Source: Rugosimonospora africana (GTDB lineage: Bacteria; Actinomycetota; Actinomycetes; Mycobacteriales; Micromonosporaceae). Taken from it: DNA of 64,000 nucleotides. Both the position numbers and the translations under genes were made by a program. The DNA is taken from the NCBI RefSeq assembly GCF_016862975.1, contig NZ_BONZ01000085.1, positions 1-64,000 of the forward strand. The letters are read 5' to 3'. The stretch's first letter is position 1, and every line of letters starts with the position of its first letter. Below, in pieces: positions 24,368-34,440 of this stretch. The notes beneath the pieces are model-generated. The model saw nothing but the letters and a program-made list of their open reading frames with translations, did not search any database and had not been told where the DNA came from.

Positions 24368-27300
24368 ATGCTCGAGAGAACGAAGTGGCTGCTGGGCGTC
24401 GCCGCCGCGGCCACACTGCTCATGGCCGTGCCGGGCACCCCGGCCACGGCCAGCGGGCCCAGGGGTACGGCGACAACCGGCGCGGGCTCCGCCGGTGGCG
24501 GGAAGACGTACAACGTCACGCTGCTCACCGGCGACGTGGTCACCGTGCAGACCACCGGTACGGGCTGCCCGCGGGTGCGGGTGAAGCCCGCCGACCCGAC
24601 CGCGGTGGTGCAGCAGAGCTGCGGTCCCGACGGGCACGTACACGTCATCCCGGCCCGGGTGGCGGCGCAGGTCGGTACGGTCCTCGACCCGGAGCTGTTC
24701 GACGTCACCACGCTGATCGGCGACGGCTACGACGACGCCAGCACCACCGAGCTGCCGGTGATCGTGCAGCCCGCCGCGAACCTGCGCATGACGGCCCTCG
24801 ACGGCGTACGGCAGCTGTCCAGCATCGGCGCGGTGGCCGGAAGCGTACCCAAGAAGAACCCCGCCACCGCGAAGCTGGCCGCCGGCTCCCTGCTCACCGG
24901 GGCGCGGCACGTCTGGCTCGACCGCAAGGTCCACGCCACCAAGGTCGACGCCACCCAGGTCGACGTCACCGAGGTCGACACGCACACTCAGCTCGACCAC
25001 GACCTCAGCCAGATCGACGCGCCGCAGGCGTGGCAGGCCGGGTACACCGGCAAGGGAGTCCGGGTCGCGGTGCTCGACACCGGCGCCGACTTCACCCACC
25101 CCGACCTGGCCGGCCAGGTCGTCGACCGGGCCGACTTCGTCACCGACGGCGGCGACGCGGTGGACCACTACGGTCACGGTACCCACGTCGCCGCGACCAT
25201 CGCCGGCACCGGCGCCGCAGCGGACGGACAGCGTCGCGGCGTTGCGCCGAACGCCAAGCTGGTCATCGGCAAGGTCCTCGACGACAGCGGCTCCGGCGCC
25301 GACTCCGGCATCATCGCGGGCATGGAGTGGGCCGCCACCCGGGCCGATGTGATCAACATGAGCCTCGGTGGCGAGGACCCGGACGACGGTTCCGACCCGC
25401 TCTCGCTCGCCGTCGACGCGCTGAGCGAGCAGACCGGCGCGCTCTTCGTCATCGCCGCCGGCAACAGCGGCGGTGCCATCTCGTCGCCCGGCTCCGCCGC
25501 CGACGCTCTGACCGTGGGCGCCGTCGACGGCAACGACCACATCGCCGACTTCTCCAGCCGCGGACCGCTGATCAACACCCGGGTGGCCAAGCCGGAACTG
25601 GTGGCGCCGGGCGTCGGCATCGTGGCGGCGCGGGCCGCCGGTACCACGCTGGGCAACCCGGTCGACCGGTACTACACGTCGCTGGACGGCACCTCGATGG
25701 CCACCCCGCACGTCGCGGGCGCCGCGGCACTGCTCGTGCAGCGCCACCCCGACTGGTCGGCGCGGCAGCTCAAGGCCGCCCTCGTCGGCGCGGCGGACCC
25801 GCTGCCCGGTGCTGATGGGTACGCCGCCGGCGCCGGGCGCCTGGACGCCGTGCGGGCGCTCACCGGCCCGGTGAGCGACCAGCCGGTGGTCAACCTGGGT
25901 ACGTTCGACTACCCGCAGTCCGGGTCCGCCGAGGCGAAGCTGAGCTGGACCGGTGAGCAGAGCCCGGCGAGCGTCACGCTCGACCTGGACCTCACGGTCG
26001 CCAACCACGACGGTGACGCGGCACCACGCGGTACCGCGTCGCTCTCGACCGACCACCTGACGCTCAAGCGGGGAGAGTCGGCCGGCGCGACGGTACGGTT
26101 CAACCGCGCGGCCCCAGCCGCGAAGCCGGGCTACTACCTGGCCACCGTCACCGCGCGGACGCCGAACCACCGGCTGGTGTCCACCACGCCGATCGCCTTC
26201 TACGTGGAGCCGCCCAGCTACGACCTGACGATCGACACCCGCGCCCTGCCTGGCGCGACGCCGGACGAGTTCCCGGCGGCCGGCGTGCAGGTGACCGACC
26301 TCGACGACCCGCTGGTCTACTACGGCGGCGCGTACCTCGCGGCCGGCGAGAGCACCACGCTGCGGGTTCCGGCCGGCCGGTACGCGGTGACGGGCGGATT
26401 CAGCGCGTACAACGCCGAGACGGAGGAGCAGGTCGGAGCGTGGGTCGGCAGCAGTGACATCTCCGTTTCCGGCGACCGGACGGTCACCCTGGACCCGGCC
26501 ACGGCCAAGCCGCTGACCGCCCGGGTCGACGGGCGGTCCACCACGACCACCACCACCGACTTCTCCTACGTGCAGACGGCGAAGAACGGCCTGAGCTGGT
26601 ACCAGGCGGTCTCGTCCTGGGGCGACCCGGCGCACGTGTCGGTGTCGCCGGTCGCGCTGCCCGGCATCGGGTCGCTGCGGCTGTACGGGGGCTGGGCGCT
26701 GGACTCGCCGCAGGGCACCGCTGACCCGTACCACTACGACCTCGCGCACGAGTACACGAAGGGCGTGCCGGCCGACCCGACGTACCGGGTGACCGCCGCC
26801 GACCAGGCCAGGCTGGCCCGCATCGACGAGCGGTTCAACGAGATGGACTCCCCCGGGATGACCACCTCGATGCGCCGGTACGCGTTCACCGGGGACGGGA
26901 TCTACCTGACCCAGAACCAGAGCTTCGACCCACCCGCGACCCGTACCGACTACGTCTCGCCGGGCTACCTCTGGCAGGACGAGGGGACCTACGGCGGCCT
27001 GCCCGCCCAGGAGGCGCCCCGCGAGTACCAGCCCGGCAGCCGGCAGGCGAAGGTCTGGGCGCGGCAGCCGCTGCGCTCCGACTGGTTCGACGACCCGGCC
27101 GGCGCGGGCTACAGCTGCGCCACCCCGCCGTCACGCACCAGCGGCAACCTGCACCTGGACCTGGTCATGCTCACCGACCAGCACGAGCGGGCCGACTGCC
27201 TCCAGGACGGCACGATCGGAGTGACCCGGACGCTGTCGCTGTACCGCGACGGCACGCTCGTCACCCAGCAGGACGCCGCACGCGCCGACATCACGGTGCC

Positions 27301-27739
27301 GGCCAAGGCCGCGGACTACCGGCTGACCTTCGACGTCGACACGAGCCGGGTGCTGCCGATGTCGACCCGGGTCACCACCTCGTGGACGTTCCGGTCGGCG
27401 GGGCCGAGCGGTACGGCGAGCGTGGGCCTGCCGCTGCTGTCGGTCGACTACGCGCTGCCGCTGGACGCCGCCAACCGCCCGGCGGGTGGGACGGCCACGT
27501 TCGCGGTCCGGCAGGCGACCGGCGTACCGGCGCAGAAGGTGACGTCGTTCCAGGTCTGGACGTCGACCGACGACGGCGGCACCTGGCGGTCGGCCCGGGT
27601 CCGGACGGACCGGGACGGCTACCACGTCGACCTGCCCACGGCCGCGGCCGGGCAGGCGGTCTCGCTGCGAGTGAAGGCCGGAGCCAGCGGCGGCAGCGGC
27701 ATCGACCAGACGATCATCCGGGCGTACGACGCCGGCTGA
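24368..27739 (+). CDS. Secreted S8 (subtilisin-like) serine peptidase
   Basis: A 1123-residue exported protease. The signal peptide (MLERTKWLLGVAAAATLL, then TPATAS) is followed by a pro-region to about residue 205. The S8 domain has a complete triad: Asp237 in VAVLDTGAD, His270 in GHGTHVA and Ser443 in DGTSMATPHVAG, with the oxyanion Asn in AAGNSGG. Beyond about residue 490 comes a long beta-rich C-terminal region of some 630 residues without a domain I recognise. The ATG follows ATAGGGAGC. It stands alone between terminators and a regulatory hairpin. Likely role: extracellular protein degradation. Confidence 0.9.
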   Translation: MLERTKWLLGVAAAATLLMAVPGTPATASGPRGTATTGAGSAGGGKTYNVTLLTGDVVTVQTTGTGCPRVRVKPADPTAVVQQSCGPDGHVHVIPARVAAQVGTVLDPELFDVTTLIGDGYDDASTTELPVIVQPAANLRMTALDGVRQLSSIGAVAGSVPKKNPATAKLAAGSLLTGARHVWLDRKVHATKVDATQVDVTEVDTHTQLDHDLSQIDAPQAWQAGYTGKGVRVAVLDTGADFTHPDLAGQVVDRADFVTDGGDAVDHYGHGTHVAATIAGTGAAADGQRRGVAPNAKLVIGKVLDDSGSGADSGIIAGMEWAATRADVINMSLGGEDPDDGSDPLSLAVDALSEQTGALFVIAAGNSGGAISSPGSAADALTVGAVDGNDHIADFSSRGPLINTRVAKPELVAPGVGIVAARAAGTTLGNPVDRYYTSLDGTSMATPHVAGAAALLVQRHPDWSARQLKAALVGAADPLPGADGYAAGAGRLDAVRALTGPVSDQPVVNLGTFDYPQSGSAEAKLSWTGEQSPASVTLDLDLTVANHDGDAAPRGTASLSTDHLTLKRGESAGATVRFNRAAPAAKPGYYLATVTARTPNHRLVSTTPIAFYVEPPSYDLTIDTRALPGATPDEFPAAGVQVTDLDDPLVYYGGAYLAAGESTTLRVPAGRYAVTGGFSAYNAETEEQVGAWVGSSDISVSGDRTVTLDPATAKPLTARVDGRSTTTTTTDFSYVQTAKNGLSWYQAVSSWGDPAHVSVSPVALPGIGSLRLYGGWALDSPQGTADPYHYDLAHEYTKGVPADPTYRVTAADQARLARIDERFNEMDSPGMTTSMRRYAFTGDGIYLTQNQSFDPPATRTDYVSPGYLWQDEGTYGGLPAQEAPREYQPGSRQAKVWARQPLRSDWFDDPAGAGYSCATPPSRTSGNLHLDLVMLTDQHERADCLQDGTIGVTRTLSLYRDGTLVTQQDAARADITVPAKAADYRLTFDVDTSRVLPMSTRVTTSWTFRSAGPSGTASVGLPLLSVDYALPLDAANRPAGGTATFAVRQATGVPAQKVTSFQVWTSTDDGGTWRSARVRTDRDGYHVDLPTAAAGQAVSLRVKAGASGGSGIDQTIIRAYDAG

Positions 27740-27752
27740 CGTCGTACCGCCA

Positions 27753-27784
27753 CGCGGCCCGATCCCTCCGGGGGTCGGGCCGCG
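27753..27784 (+). terminator. Terminator after the S8 peptidase
   Basis: CGCGGCCCGA (27753-27762) pairs perfectly with TCGGGCCGCG (27775-27784), with inner CCC/GGG pairing, 13 nt after the stop codon. Confidence 0.8.
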
Positions 27785-27872
27785 GTCGGTTGTTGCTGGC
27801 TGTGCTGGTATTGATGAACGTCCCGTTTCACAATTGCAGGTCATGAAGCGGATCGGGGTGCGAGACCTCAAC

Positions 27873-27914
27873 GAAGGGGCCCTTGGCCGGCGTGCGCCGG
27901 CCAAGGGCCCCTTC
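27873..27914. terminator. Perfect 20-bp-stem terminator
   Basis: The 20-bp arms at 27873-27892 and 27895-27914 are exact reverse complements separated by only TG. The hairpin lies 19 nt beyond the stop of the minus-strand phosphoesterase gene and also faces the S8 gene, so it probably ends transcription from both sides. Confidence 0.8.
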
Positions 27915-27933
27915 TTCTGCGATCAGCCTACGG

Positions 27934-30681
27934 TCAGCCGTCCGAGTCGGACGACGGCAGGTAGGCGCCGGGCACCTGGTCCGGGGCGTAGATCTTGGAC
28001 TCGCCCGGGTAGGGCTTGGCCCAGCCGTGCGTGTCGTACCACGTGTAGTGGTTCATCTGCGCCGGGTTCGCGTAGTCCGGGACCGCGTTCGGCCCGGTCA
28101 GACGCTGCTTCGACTTCCACTGCTGCCACTGCCCCGCGACCTGCTTCGCGGCGGCCGGGACCACCGTCGAGGGCTGAACGGCCGCGAACTGCGCCGGGAC
28201 GTTGTCCCAACCGCAGCTCGGCTGGGTCGCGTAGCCGAGGGTCAGCGACGTGCGGTTCGGCACCGCGGTGAACGGCGTGAAGTTGGGCTTGGTGGTGAAC
28301 GCCGTGGTCATCGGGGTGGCCGCGCTGTCCTCCTGGTTCATCGGGTGGATGCCCAGGATCTGCTCGATGGTCCGGACCATCGTGACCTGCGAGTAGTAGG
28401 TGTCGTCCACCACGCCACGCTGGGCGTAGGGGCTGATCACCTGGACCGGAGCGCGGTGGCCGTCGACGTGGTCCTGGCCAGCCTGGCTGTCGTCCTCGAC
28501 GACGAAGATCGCCGAGTCCTTCCAGTACGGGCTGTGCGAGATCGTGTCGACGATCTTGCCGACCGCGAGGTCGTTGTCGGCGACCTGGGCGGCCGAGTTC
28601 AGCGGGCCACCGGTGTGGTCGCTGGACAGCCAGAACATGTTCAGGTTGGCCGGCCCGTTCTTCTCGAAGTCCTGCTTCCAGATCTCGTACCGGTACAGGT
28701 CCGGGATGCTGGTGTCGAACTTCGGGTACGCGTGGTTCGTGACCGCGTTCAGCGACGGGATCGGCGAGGACGTCACCTGGTTGATGGTGGTCGCCTGGCC
28801 GGTCGCCTCCATGTTCTGCGCGTCGCAGTAGAACGTGCTCCAGTTGTTGCCGGCCGGGACCGACTCGAACTGGTTGAACTCGCCGAAGTCGCGCACCGAC
28901 TTGCCAGCCGCCTGCGCCCCGCTCCAGATGAAGCCGGACCGCTGGTGACCCAGCGCGTCGTCCTCGGTGTCGTAGCTGCGCAGGTACTCACCGGCGGACG
29001 ACTCGGTGTACTCCGGGTTGTCGCCCTGCATCAGCCAGTTGTGACCCTCGGCGGAGTTCGTCGGCGGGTCGTAGAAGTTGTCGTACAGGCCGAACTGCTC
29101 GGCCAGCGCGTGCTGGTCCGGCGTCACGTTCTCGCCGAACTGCGTCAGCGACGGGTCGCCGTTGCCCTGCGCCATGTCACCGAACACCTGGTCGTAGGTG
29201 CGGTTCTCCTTGACGAGCAGGAACACGTGCTTGATCGTCGACGGGTCGCCGATCTTCGCCGGGACCGGTACCGCCTTGGCCTTCTTGCCCTTGGCCAGCT
29301 GCACCGAGTTGTTGGTCCAGCCGTTGTACTGGAAGACCTTGTCGGTGTACTTGCTGGTGTCGTGGTCACTGGGCAGCTTGAACCGGGTCAGGCTGCTCGT
29401 GGTGTCGTGGGTGTTGTGCCCGTTGCTGTCGGCGCGCGCGGCGTCGATGCCACGGGTGTTGCCCACCACGATCTGGCCGCCGACCTGGTCGACCGAGGCC
29501 GGGAAGTAGTCCGTGGGCAGCAAGCCGACGTACTTGACCGGTGCCTGCGCGTTCGTGTACTTGTACACGGCGACCGCGTTGGCCCGGCCGAGCGTGATCA
29601 GCAGGTGCCCGTCGTTGGTGAGGGTCACACCGTCCGGCTCGTAGCCGACGGTGGCCTCCGGCCACGGCTGGGTGGTGATGGTCTGGACGACCCTGTCCTT
29701 GCCGGGGTCGATGACCGAGACGGTGTCGCTGCCGGTGTTCGTGACGAACAGCGCACCGTTCTTGGTGTACACGTCGGTCGGGTGCAGGCCGACGTCGATG
29801 CTCTTCACCGCGGCGGTCGGGTTCGCCAGGTCGATGACGCTGACCGTGCCGGTGGTGGTGGCACCGGTGTTCGGGTTCGCCGGCACCTGGGTGCCGTACG
29901 AGTTGATGGTGGTGTCACCGGCGGTCGCCGTGCGTCCACCCTCGTTGCTGACGTACAGCTTGGTGCCGATGCGCAGGATGCCGCGCGGTGCGTTGCCGAC
30001 CGCCCAGCTCTGCCCGAGGGCACCGGAGGCCGCGTCGATGGCCTGGATGCGGTTCTGGCCGTTGACCGCGGCGTACACCGTGGCGCCGTCGGCCGAGAAC
30101 ACGGCCTGGGCCGGCAGACCGCTCTTCGAGCCGTCCTTCGGGATGCTGACGGTGGTCGGCGCGCTCACCGTACCGTCGGCGTTGACCGGGAACCGGGAGT
30201 ACCCGTCGGTACGGGGCACCCACAGGAACTTCCCGTCCGGGGAGTACGTCGGCCCCTGCTGGCCCACGTCGCCACCGCTGATCTTCAGGTTGGCGGCGGC
30301 GCCGCTGCCGACCAGCTGCTGAACCTTCCAGTTCTTCAGGTCCACGATGGTCAGCGCGATGCCGCCGTCGGTGGTCAGCGCGGCGAGGTGGTTGCCGTCC
30401 GGGCTGATCGTGTCGGCCATGATCTTGCCGTTGGGGATGACCAGCCGGTCACCGATCGGGTTGATGATCTGGTCGTCGGACAGCACCAGGCCCTGGCGGT
30501 TGGACTGCCCGGCCTGGTCATTGCCCAAGCCACGCGTGGAAGCGTAGGCGATTCCCGAACCGGTGAACGCGACAGCCACAGCAGCGGCACCCGCGACCAC
30601 CAGCCGAGCCCTCCGACCCGAGGGCCCGAAGAGTCTCAGACGGGCCTTCCGGGCGGCCCGGCGTTGACGAGCAACTTGCAT
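27934..30681 (-). CDS. Secreted YncE-type beta-propeller/phosphoesterase fusion
   Basis: A 915-residue exported protein. After an Arg-rich signal region (RRARLVVAGAAAVAVAF, then GIAYAS), about residues 40-420 form a YVTN-type propeller with repeats such as VSVIDLANP, VSVIDPGKDRVVQ and SPDGKFLWVP. Residues 470-900 belong to the phosphoesterase family of acid phosphatases/phospholipase C-like enzymes (KHVFLLVKENRTYDQVFGD, GHNWLMQGD, FVVEDDSQAGQDHVDGHR). The likely reaction is phosphoester hydrolysis outside the cell; the substrate is unknown. The ATG at 30681 lies 2 nt after the permease stop with AAGGAAGGGA upstream, so it is co-transcribed with the ABC-2 transporter. Confidence 0.85.
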   Translation of the reverse strand: MQVARQRRAARKARLRLFGPSGRRARLVVAGAAAVAVAFTGSGIAYASTRGLGNDQAGQSNRQGLVLSDDQIINPIGDRLVIPNGKIMADTISPDGNHLAALTTDGGIALTIVDLKNWKVQQLVGSGAAANLKISGGDVGQQGPTYSPDGKFLWVPRTDGYSRFPVNADGTVSAPTTVSIPKDGSKSGLPAQAVFSADGATVYAAVNGQNRIQAIDAASGALGQSWAVGNAPRGILRIGTKLYVSNEGGRTATAGDTTINSYGTQVPANPNTGATTTGTVSVIDLANPTAAVKSIDVGLHPTDVYTKNGALFVTNTGSDTVSVIDPGKDRVVQTITTQPWPEATVGYEPDGVTLTNDGHLLITLGRANAVAVYKYTNAQAPVKYVGLLPTDYFPASVDQVGGQIVVGNTRGIDAARADSNGHNTHDTTSSLTRFKLPSDHDTSKYTDKVFQYNGWTNNSVQLAKGKKAKAVPVPAKIGDPSTIKHVFLLVKENRTYDQVFGDMAQGNGDPSLTQFGENVTPDQHALAEQFGLYDNFYDPPTNSAEGHNWLMQGDNPEYTESSAGEYLRSYDTEDDALGHQRSGFIWSGAQAAGKSVRDFGEFNQFESVPAGNNWSTFYCDAQNMEATGQATTINQVTSSPIPSLNAVTNHAYPKFDTSIPDLYRYEIWKQDFEKNGPANLNMFWLSSDHTGGPLNSAAQVADNDLAVGKIVDTISHSPYWKDSAIFVVEDDSQAGQDHVDGHRAPVQVISPYAQRGVVDDTYYSQVTMVRTIEQILGIHPMNQEDSAATPMTTAFTTKPNFTPFTAVPNRTSLTLGYATQPSCGWDNVPAQFAAVQPSTVVPAAAKQVAGQWQQWKSKQRLTGPNAVPDYANPAQMNHYTWYDTHGWAKPYPGESKIYAPDQVPGAYLPSSDSDG

Positions 30682-30683
30682 TC

Positions 30684-32093
30684 CTATCCCTTCCTTGCGG
30701 CGGCGAGCAGGTCGACGGATCCGTCGAGCTGCCAGAGCGGGTTCGGGGCGTCCCCGGTCGGGGTATGCACCACGAAGTACCCGTTCACTTGCGTCGGTCC
30801 GTCGCCGTCGGCGACGTACCGACCGTCTGGGGTGACGTCGAGCTGGTAGATGGCCTGTCCCACGGCATCGACGCCGGGCAGGTGCCAGCTGACCACGCAA
30901 CGCCAGCCGTTGCCGGCACCGGTGTTCTCCTCCAGGCCGCCGCCCTTGTCGCAGGCCGCGGTCGCCCGCAACTGCGCCTCGGTGACGGCGGGGCGGTGCA
31001 GCTCATCGGTCTGCACCCGGTAGAGGTGGGCGAACACCGTCGCCAGCGAACCCTCCAGCTTGCCCTGCTCGATGCCTGAGCCCCGGGCGGGAGGAGCGGC
31101 GACCGCGAGCACCCCGACCGTGAGGGCGAGCAGTGCGGCCAGCGGCAGGACGCCGGCGGTGAGCGTACGGCGGGCGGAGCCGTCGTAGGTGGCGCTGGTG
31201 AAGTCGCGCCGCAGGAACAACCAGTACGCCAGCCCGGTCGCGAGGACGGCCCACAACAGGCTCACCACGACGCCGACCAGCAACGGGCCGAGCTGCATGG
31301 AACTGGTGAACAGGCCGCGCCACGCGATGAAGGCGTAGCCGGGCAGCGCCAGGCGCACCGCGACCGGCAGCGGAAGCATCTGGGCGACCTGCATGGCCAG
31401 CGCGACAACCGCCGGCAGCAGCAGCCCCATCGGCGAACGCCCCAACGTGACCGACCCGAGCAGCCCGATCGCCGCCAGCGCCAGGGTCGGGGCCAGCGCG
31501 CAGGCCCACGCCAGCAGCACCTTGCCGGCCGCGTCCGCCGGGGCGAGCAACTGCCCGTCCAGGCCGACCAGCGGCCGGTTGCCGACCGCGAGGACTCCGG
31601 CGACGGCGCTGGAGCAGGCCAGCCCGACCACCAGCACCAGGATGACGGTGAGGCTGGCCAGGGTCTTGGCCAGGAAGATCCGCCGCGGTGAGCGGATCGC
31701 CACCAGCAGATGCCGCCAGGTGCCGAGCCGGTCCTCGGCCGCGAACACGTCGCCGGCCACCACCGAGGTGAGCAACGGCAGCACCCAGGTGCCAGAGAAG
31801 GTGAGAAGCACCAGTGACCCGGCCCAGCCTGTGGCGTTCATCCAGCGACCGAACACGGTGTCGGAGGGCAGTGAACTCTGCTGGCTCACCACGGCCACGA
31901 AGACCGCCGGCACGATCCAGGAAGCCAGGATCAGCAGCCGTACCCGCCACTGGGCGAGCAGCTTGACCAGCTCGAAGCGGTACCCACGGGATACCGGAAC
32001 CCGGTGAACGACGGCGGCCGGGGCTATCGACTGGTCCGGATCGTGGCGCGGCGCTAGACGCGCCGAGCCGGACTGGTCGAACGTGGCCGTCAC
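30684..32093 (-). CDS. ABC-2-type permease with C-terminal extracytoplasmic domain
   Basis: A 469-residue membrane protein. It has a cytoplasmic N-terminus of about 45 residues and six to seven hydrophobic helices: one at about 60, several between 110 and 270, and the last at about 345. A soluble tail of roughly 110 residues follows (from GIEQGKLEGSLA to the end), with a single Cys pair (ACDKGG, RCVVSW). Such a tail is unusual for this permease class. The GTG start overlaps the ATPase stop by 4 bp, and the phosphoesterase start follows 2 nt after its stop, so transporter and secreted enzyme form one operon. Confidence 0.78.
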   Translation of the reverse strand: MTATFDQSGSARLAPRHDPDQSIAPAAVVHRVPVSRGYRFELVKLLAQWRVRLLILASWIVPAVFVAVVSQQSSLPSDTVFGRWMNATGWAGSLVLLTFSGTWVLPLLTSVVAGDVFAAEDRLGTWRHLLVAIRSPRRIFLAKTLASLTVILVLVVGLACSSAVAGVLAVGNRPLVGLDGQLLAPADAAGKVLLAWACALAPTLALAAIGLLGSVTLGRSPMGLLLPAVVALAMQVAQMLPLPVAVRLALPGYAFIAWRGLFTSSMQLGPLLVGVVVSLLWAVLATGLAYWLFLRRDFTSATYDGSARRTLTAGVLPLAALLALTVGVLAVAAPPARGSGIEQGKLEGSLATVFAHLYRVQTDELHRPAVTEAQLRATAACDKGGGLEENTGAGNGWRCVVSWHLPGVDAVGQAIYQLDVTPDGRYVADGDGPTQVNGYFVVHTPTGDAPNPLWQLDGSVDLLAAARKG

Positions 32094-33052
32094 TGGTTGT
32101 CCTCCTGCTTCTCGGTGAGCGCCAGAAACGCCGCCTCCAGCGGCGAGATGACCGGGGCCAGTTCGCGCACCGCGATCCCGGCCTGCACGAGCCGCACCAC
32201 CAGGTCGTCCAGGGCCGCCACCGGCGCGCGTACCACCAAGGCGTCGCCACGCGCCCGCTGGCCCGCGGCGGTCTCGTCGACCAGCTGCAACCCGGACGTG
32301 GCGAGTGCCAGTTCGCGGGCGGCGGCCGCATCGGTCGTGACCAGCCGGTAGTCGAGTTCGTCGCTCTCCGCGCTCAGCTTGTCCAGCGGACCGGAGAAGA
32401 CCACCCGGCCGGTGCTGACGATGGTGACCTCGGAGCACAACGCCTCGACGTCGTCCATGCGGTGACTGGACAGCACCACGGCCGTCCCGTCCGCGGCGAG
32501 GCGGGTGAGGACCCGGTGCATGTGATTCTTGCTGGCCGGGTCCAGGCCGTTGGTCGGCTCGTCGAGTACCAGCAGCCGCGGCGTGGTCAGCAGCGCGGCG
32601 GCGAGTCCGAGCCGCTGGCGCATGCCGAGGGAGAAGCCCCTGACCCGGTCGTCCGCGACGTCGGTGAGTCCGACCTGGTCGAGCACTTCCGCGATGCCCG
32701 CCTCGCGGGCGTCACGGTCACCACGGTCACGACCGCGAAGCGCGGCGAGCGCGGCAAGGTTCTGCCGGGCGGTGAGCGACGGGTACAGTCCCGGGCCGTC
32801 CACGAAGCCGGCGACACCGTCGGGCGCGGTGAGCGCACGGCCCACCGGCGATCCCAGGATCTCCAGACTTCCGCTGTCCGCGACGGCCAGGCCGAGCATC
32901 AGACCGAGCAGCGTGGTCTTTCCGGCGCCGTTGGGGCCGACCAGGCCGTGGATCCGGCCGGGCGCCACGTCCAGGTCGATGGCGTCGAGCGCGACAACCT
33001 CGGCGAAGCACTTGGTGATTCCGCGCGCCCGAACCGCCAGGGGCGTATCCAT
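32090..33052 (-). CDS. ABC transporter ATP-binding protein
   Basis: A 320-residue ABC ATPase: Walker A GPNGAGKTTLL, signature FSLGMRQRLGLAA, Walker B LLVLDEPTNGLDP and switch His in VLSSHRMDDVE. A C-terminal extension of about 90 residues is typical of CcmA-like drug or lantibiotic-type exporters. The ATG is preceded by AAGGAAGGACC. It is the first gene of the three-gene minus-strand operon ending in the phosphoesterase. Possible role: export or envelope maintenance. The cargo is not evident. Confidence 0.88.
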   Translation of the reverse strand: MDTPLAVRARGITKCFAEVVALDAIDLDVAPGRIHGLVGPNGAGKTTLLGLMLGLAVADSGSLEILGSPVGRALTAPDGVAGFVDGPGLYPSLTARQNLAALAALRGRDRGDRDAREAGIAEVLDQVGLTDVADDRVRGFSLGMRQRLGLAAALLTTPRLLVLDEPTNGLDPASKNHMHRVLTRLAADGTAVVLSSHRMDDVEALCSEVTIVSTGRVVFSGPLDKLSAESDELDYRLVTTDAAAARELALATSGLQLVDETAAGQRARGDALVVRAPVAALDDLVVRLVQAGIAVRELAPVISPLEAAFLALTEKQEDNQ

Positions 33053-33285
33053 AGGTCCTTCCTTCTCGTCGTCTCTCACGGACCCTGCGAGCGCAGGTGG
33101 CGCCGGGAACGTGAAACGTCGTGAAGGCACCCCTACAGAACCTAGGGGCCGGAATCTCCATCAGTCCGAAAGCCGGGTGAACAACGCCTTAACTGGGGCG
33201 TACCGCGGATCGATGCGGGAGAGGACGGACGCGAAGCGCGATCCGCGACCACGCGCACGGGCGAAGCCGTTGGACAGCTCGACCC

Positions 33286-33302
33286 CGAGTCGATCAGACT
33301 CG
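33286..33302. promoter_or_regulatory. Inverted repeat upstream of the aldo/keto reductase
   Basis: CGAGTC-5-GACTCG (33286-33302) is followed at once by a further GAGTCGAT copy. It lies 28 bp before the start codon and could be an operator; no regulator gene is adjacent. Confidence 0.35.
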
Positions 33303-33330
33303 GAGTCGATCTCGGCGGAGGAGGAGACCG

Positions 33331-34362
<1,032 letters not shown>

Positions 34363-34440
34363 GTGGCTGGGCCCGCCGCGGGCCGGCAGCTGATCGGCAG
34401 GACAGGGCCCGGGCGGGCGGCACTTGATACGTTGGCGACC

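Noticed and set aside
24239-26749. 836-codon minus-strand ORF opposite the S8 peptidase
   Set aside because: A shadow of the peptidase frame that holds the catalytic triad.
27883-30849. 988-codon plus-strand ORF opposite the phosphoesterase
   Set aside because: Val/Arg-rich shadow of a gene with clear propeller and phosphoesterase motifs; composition unlike a folded protein.
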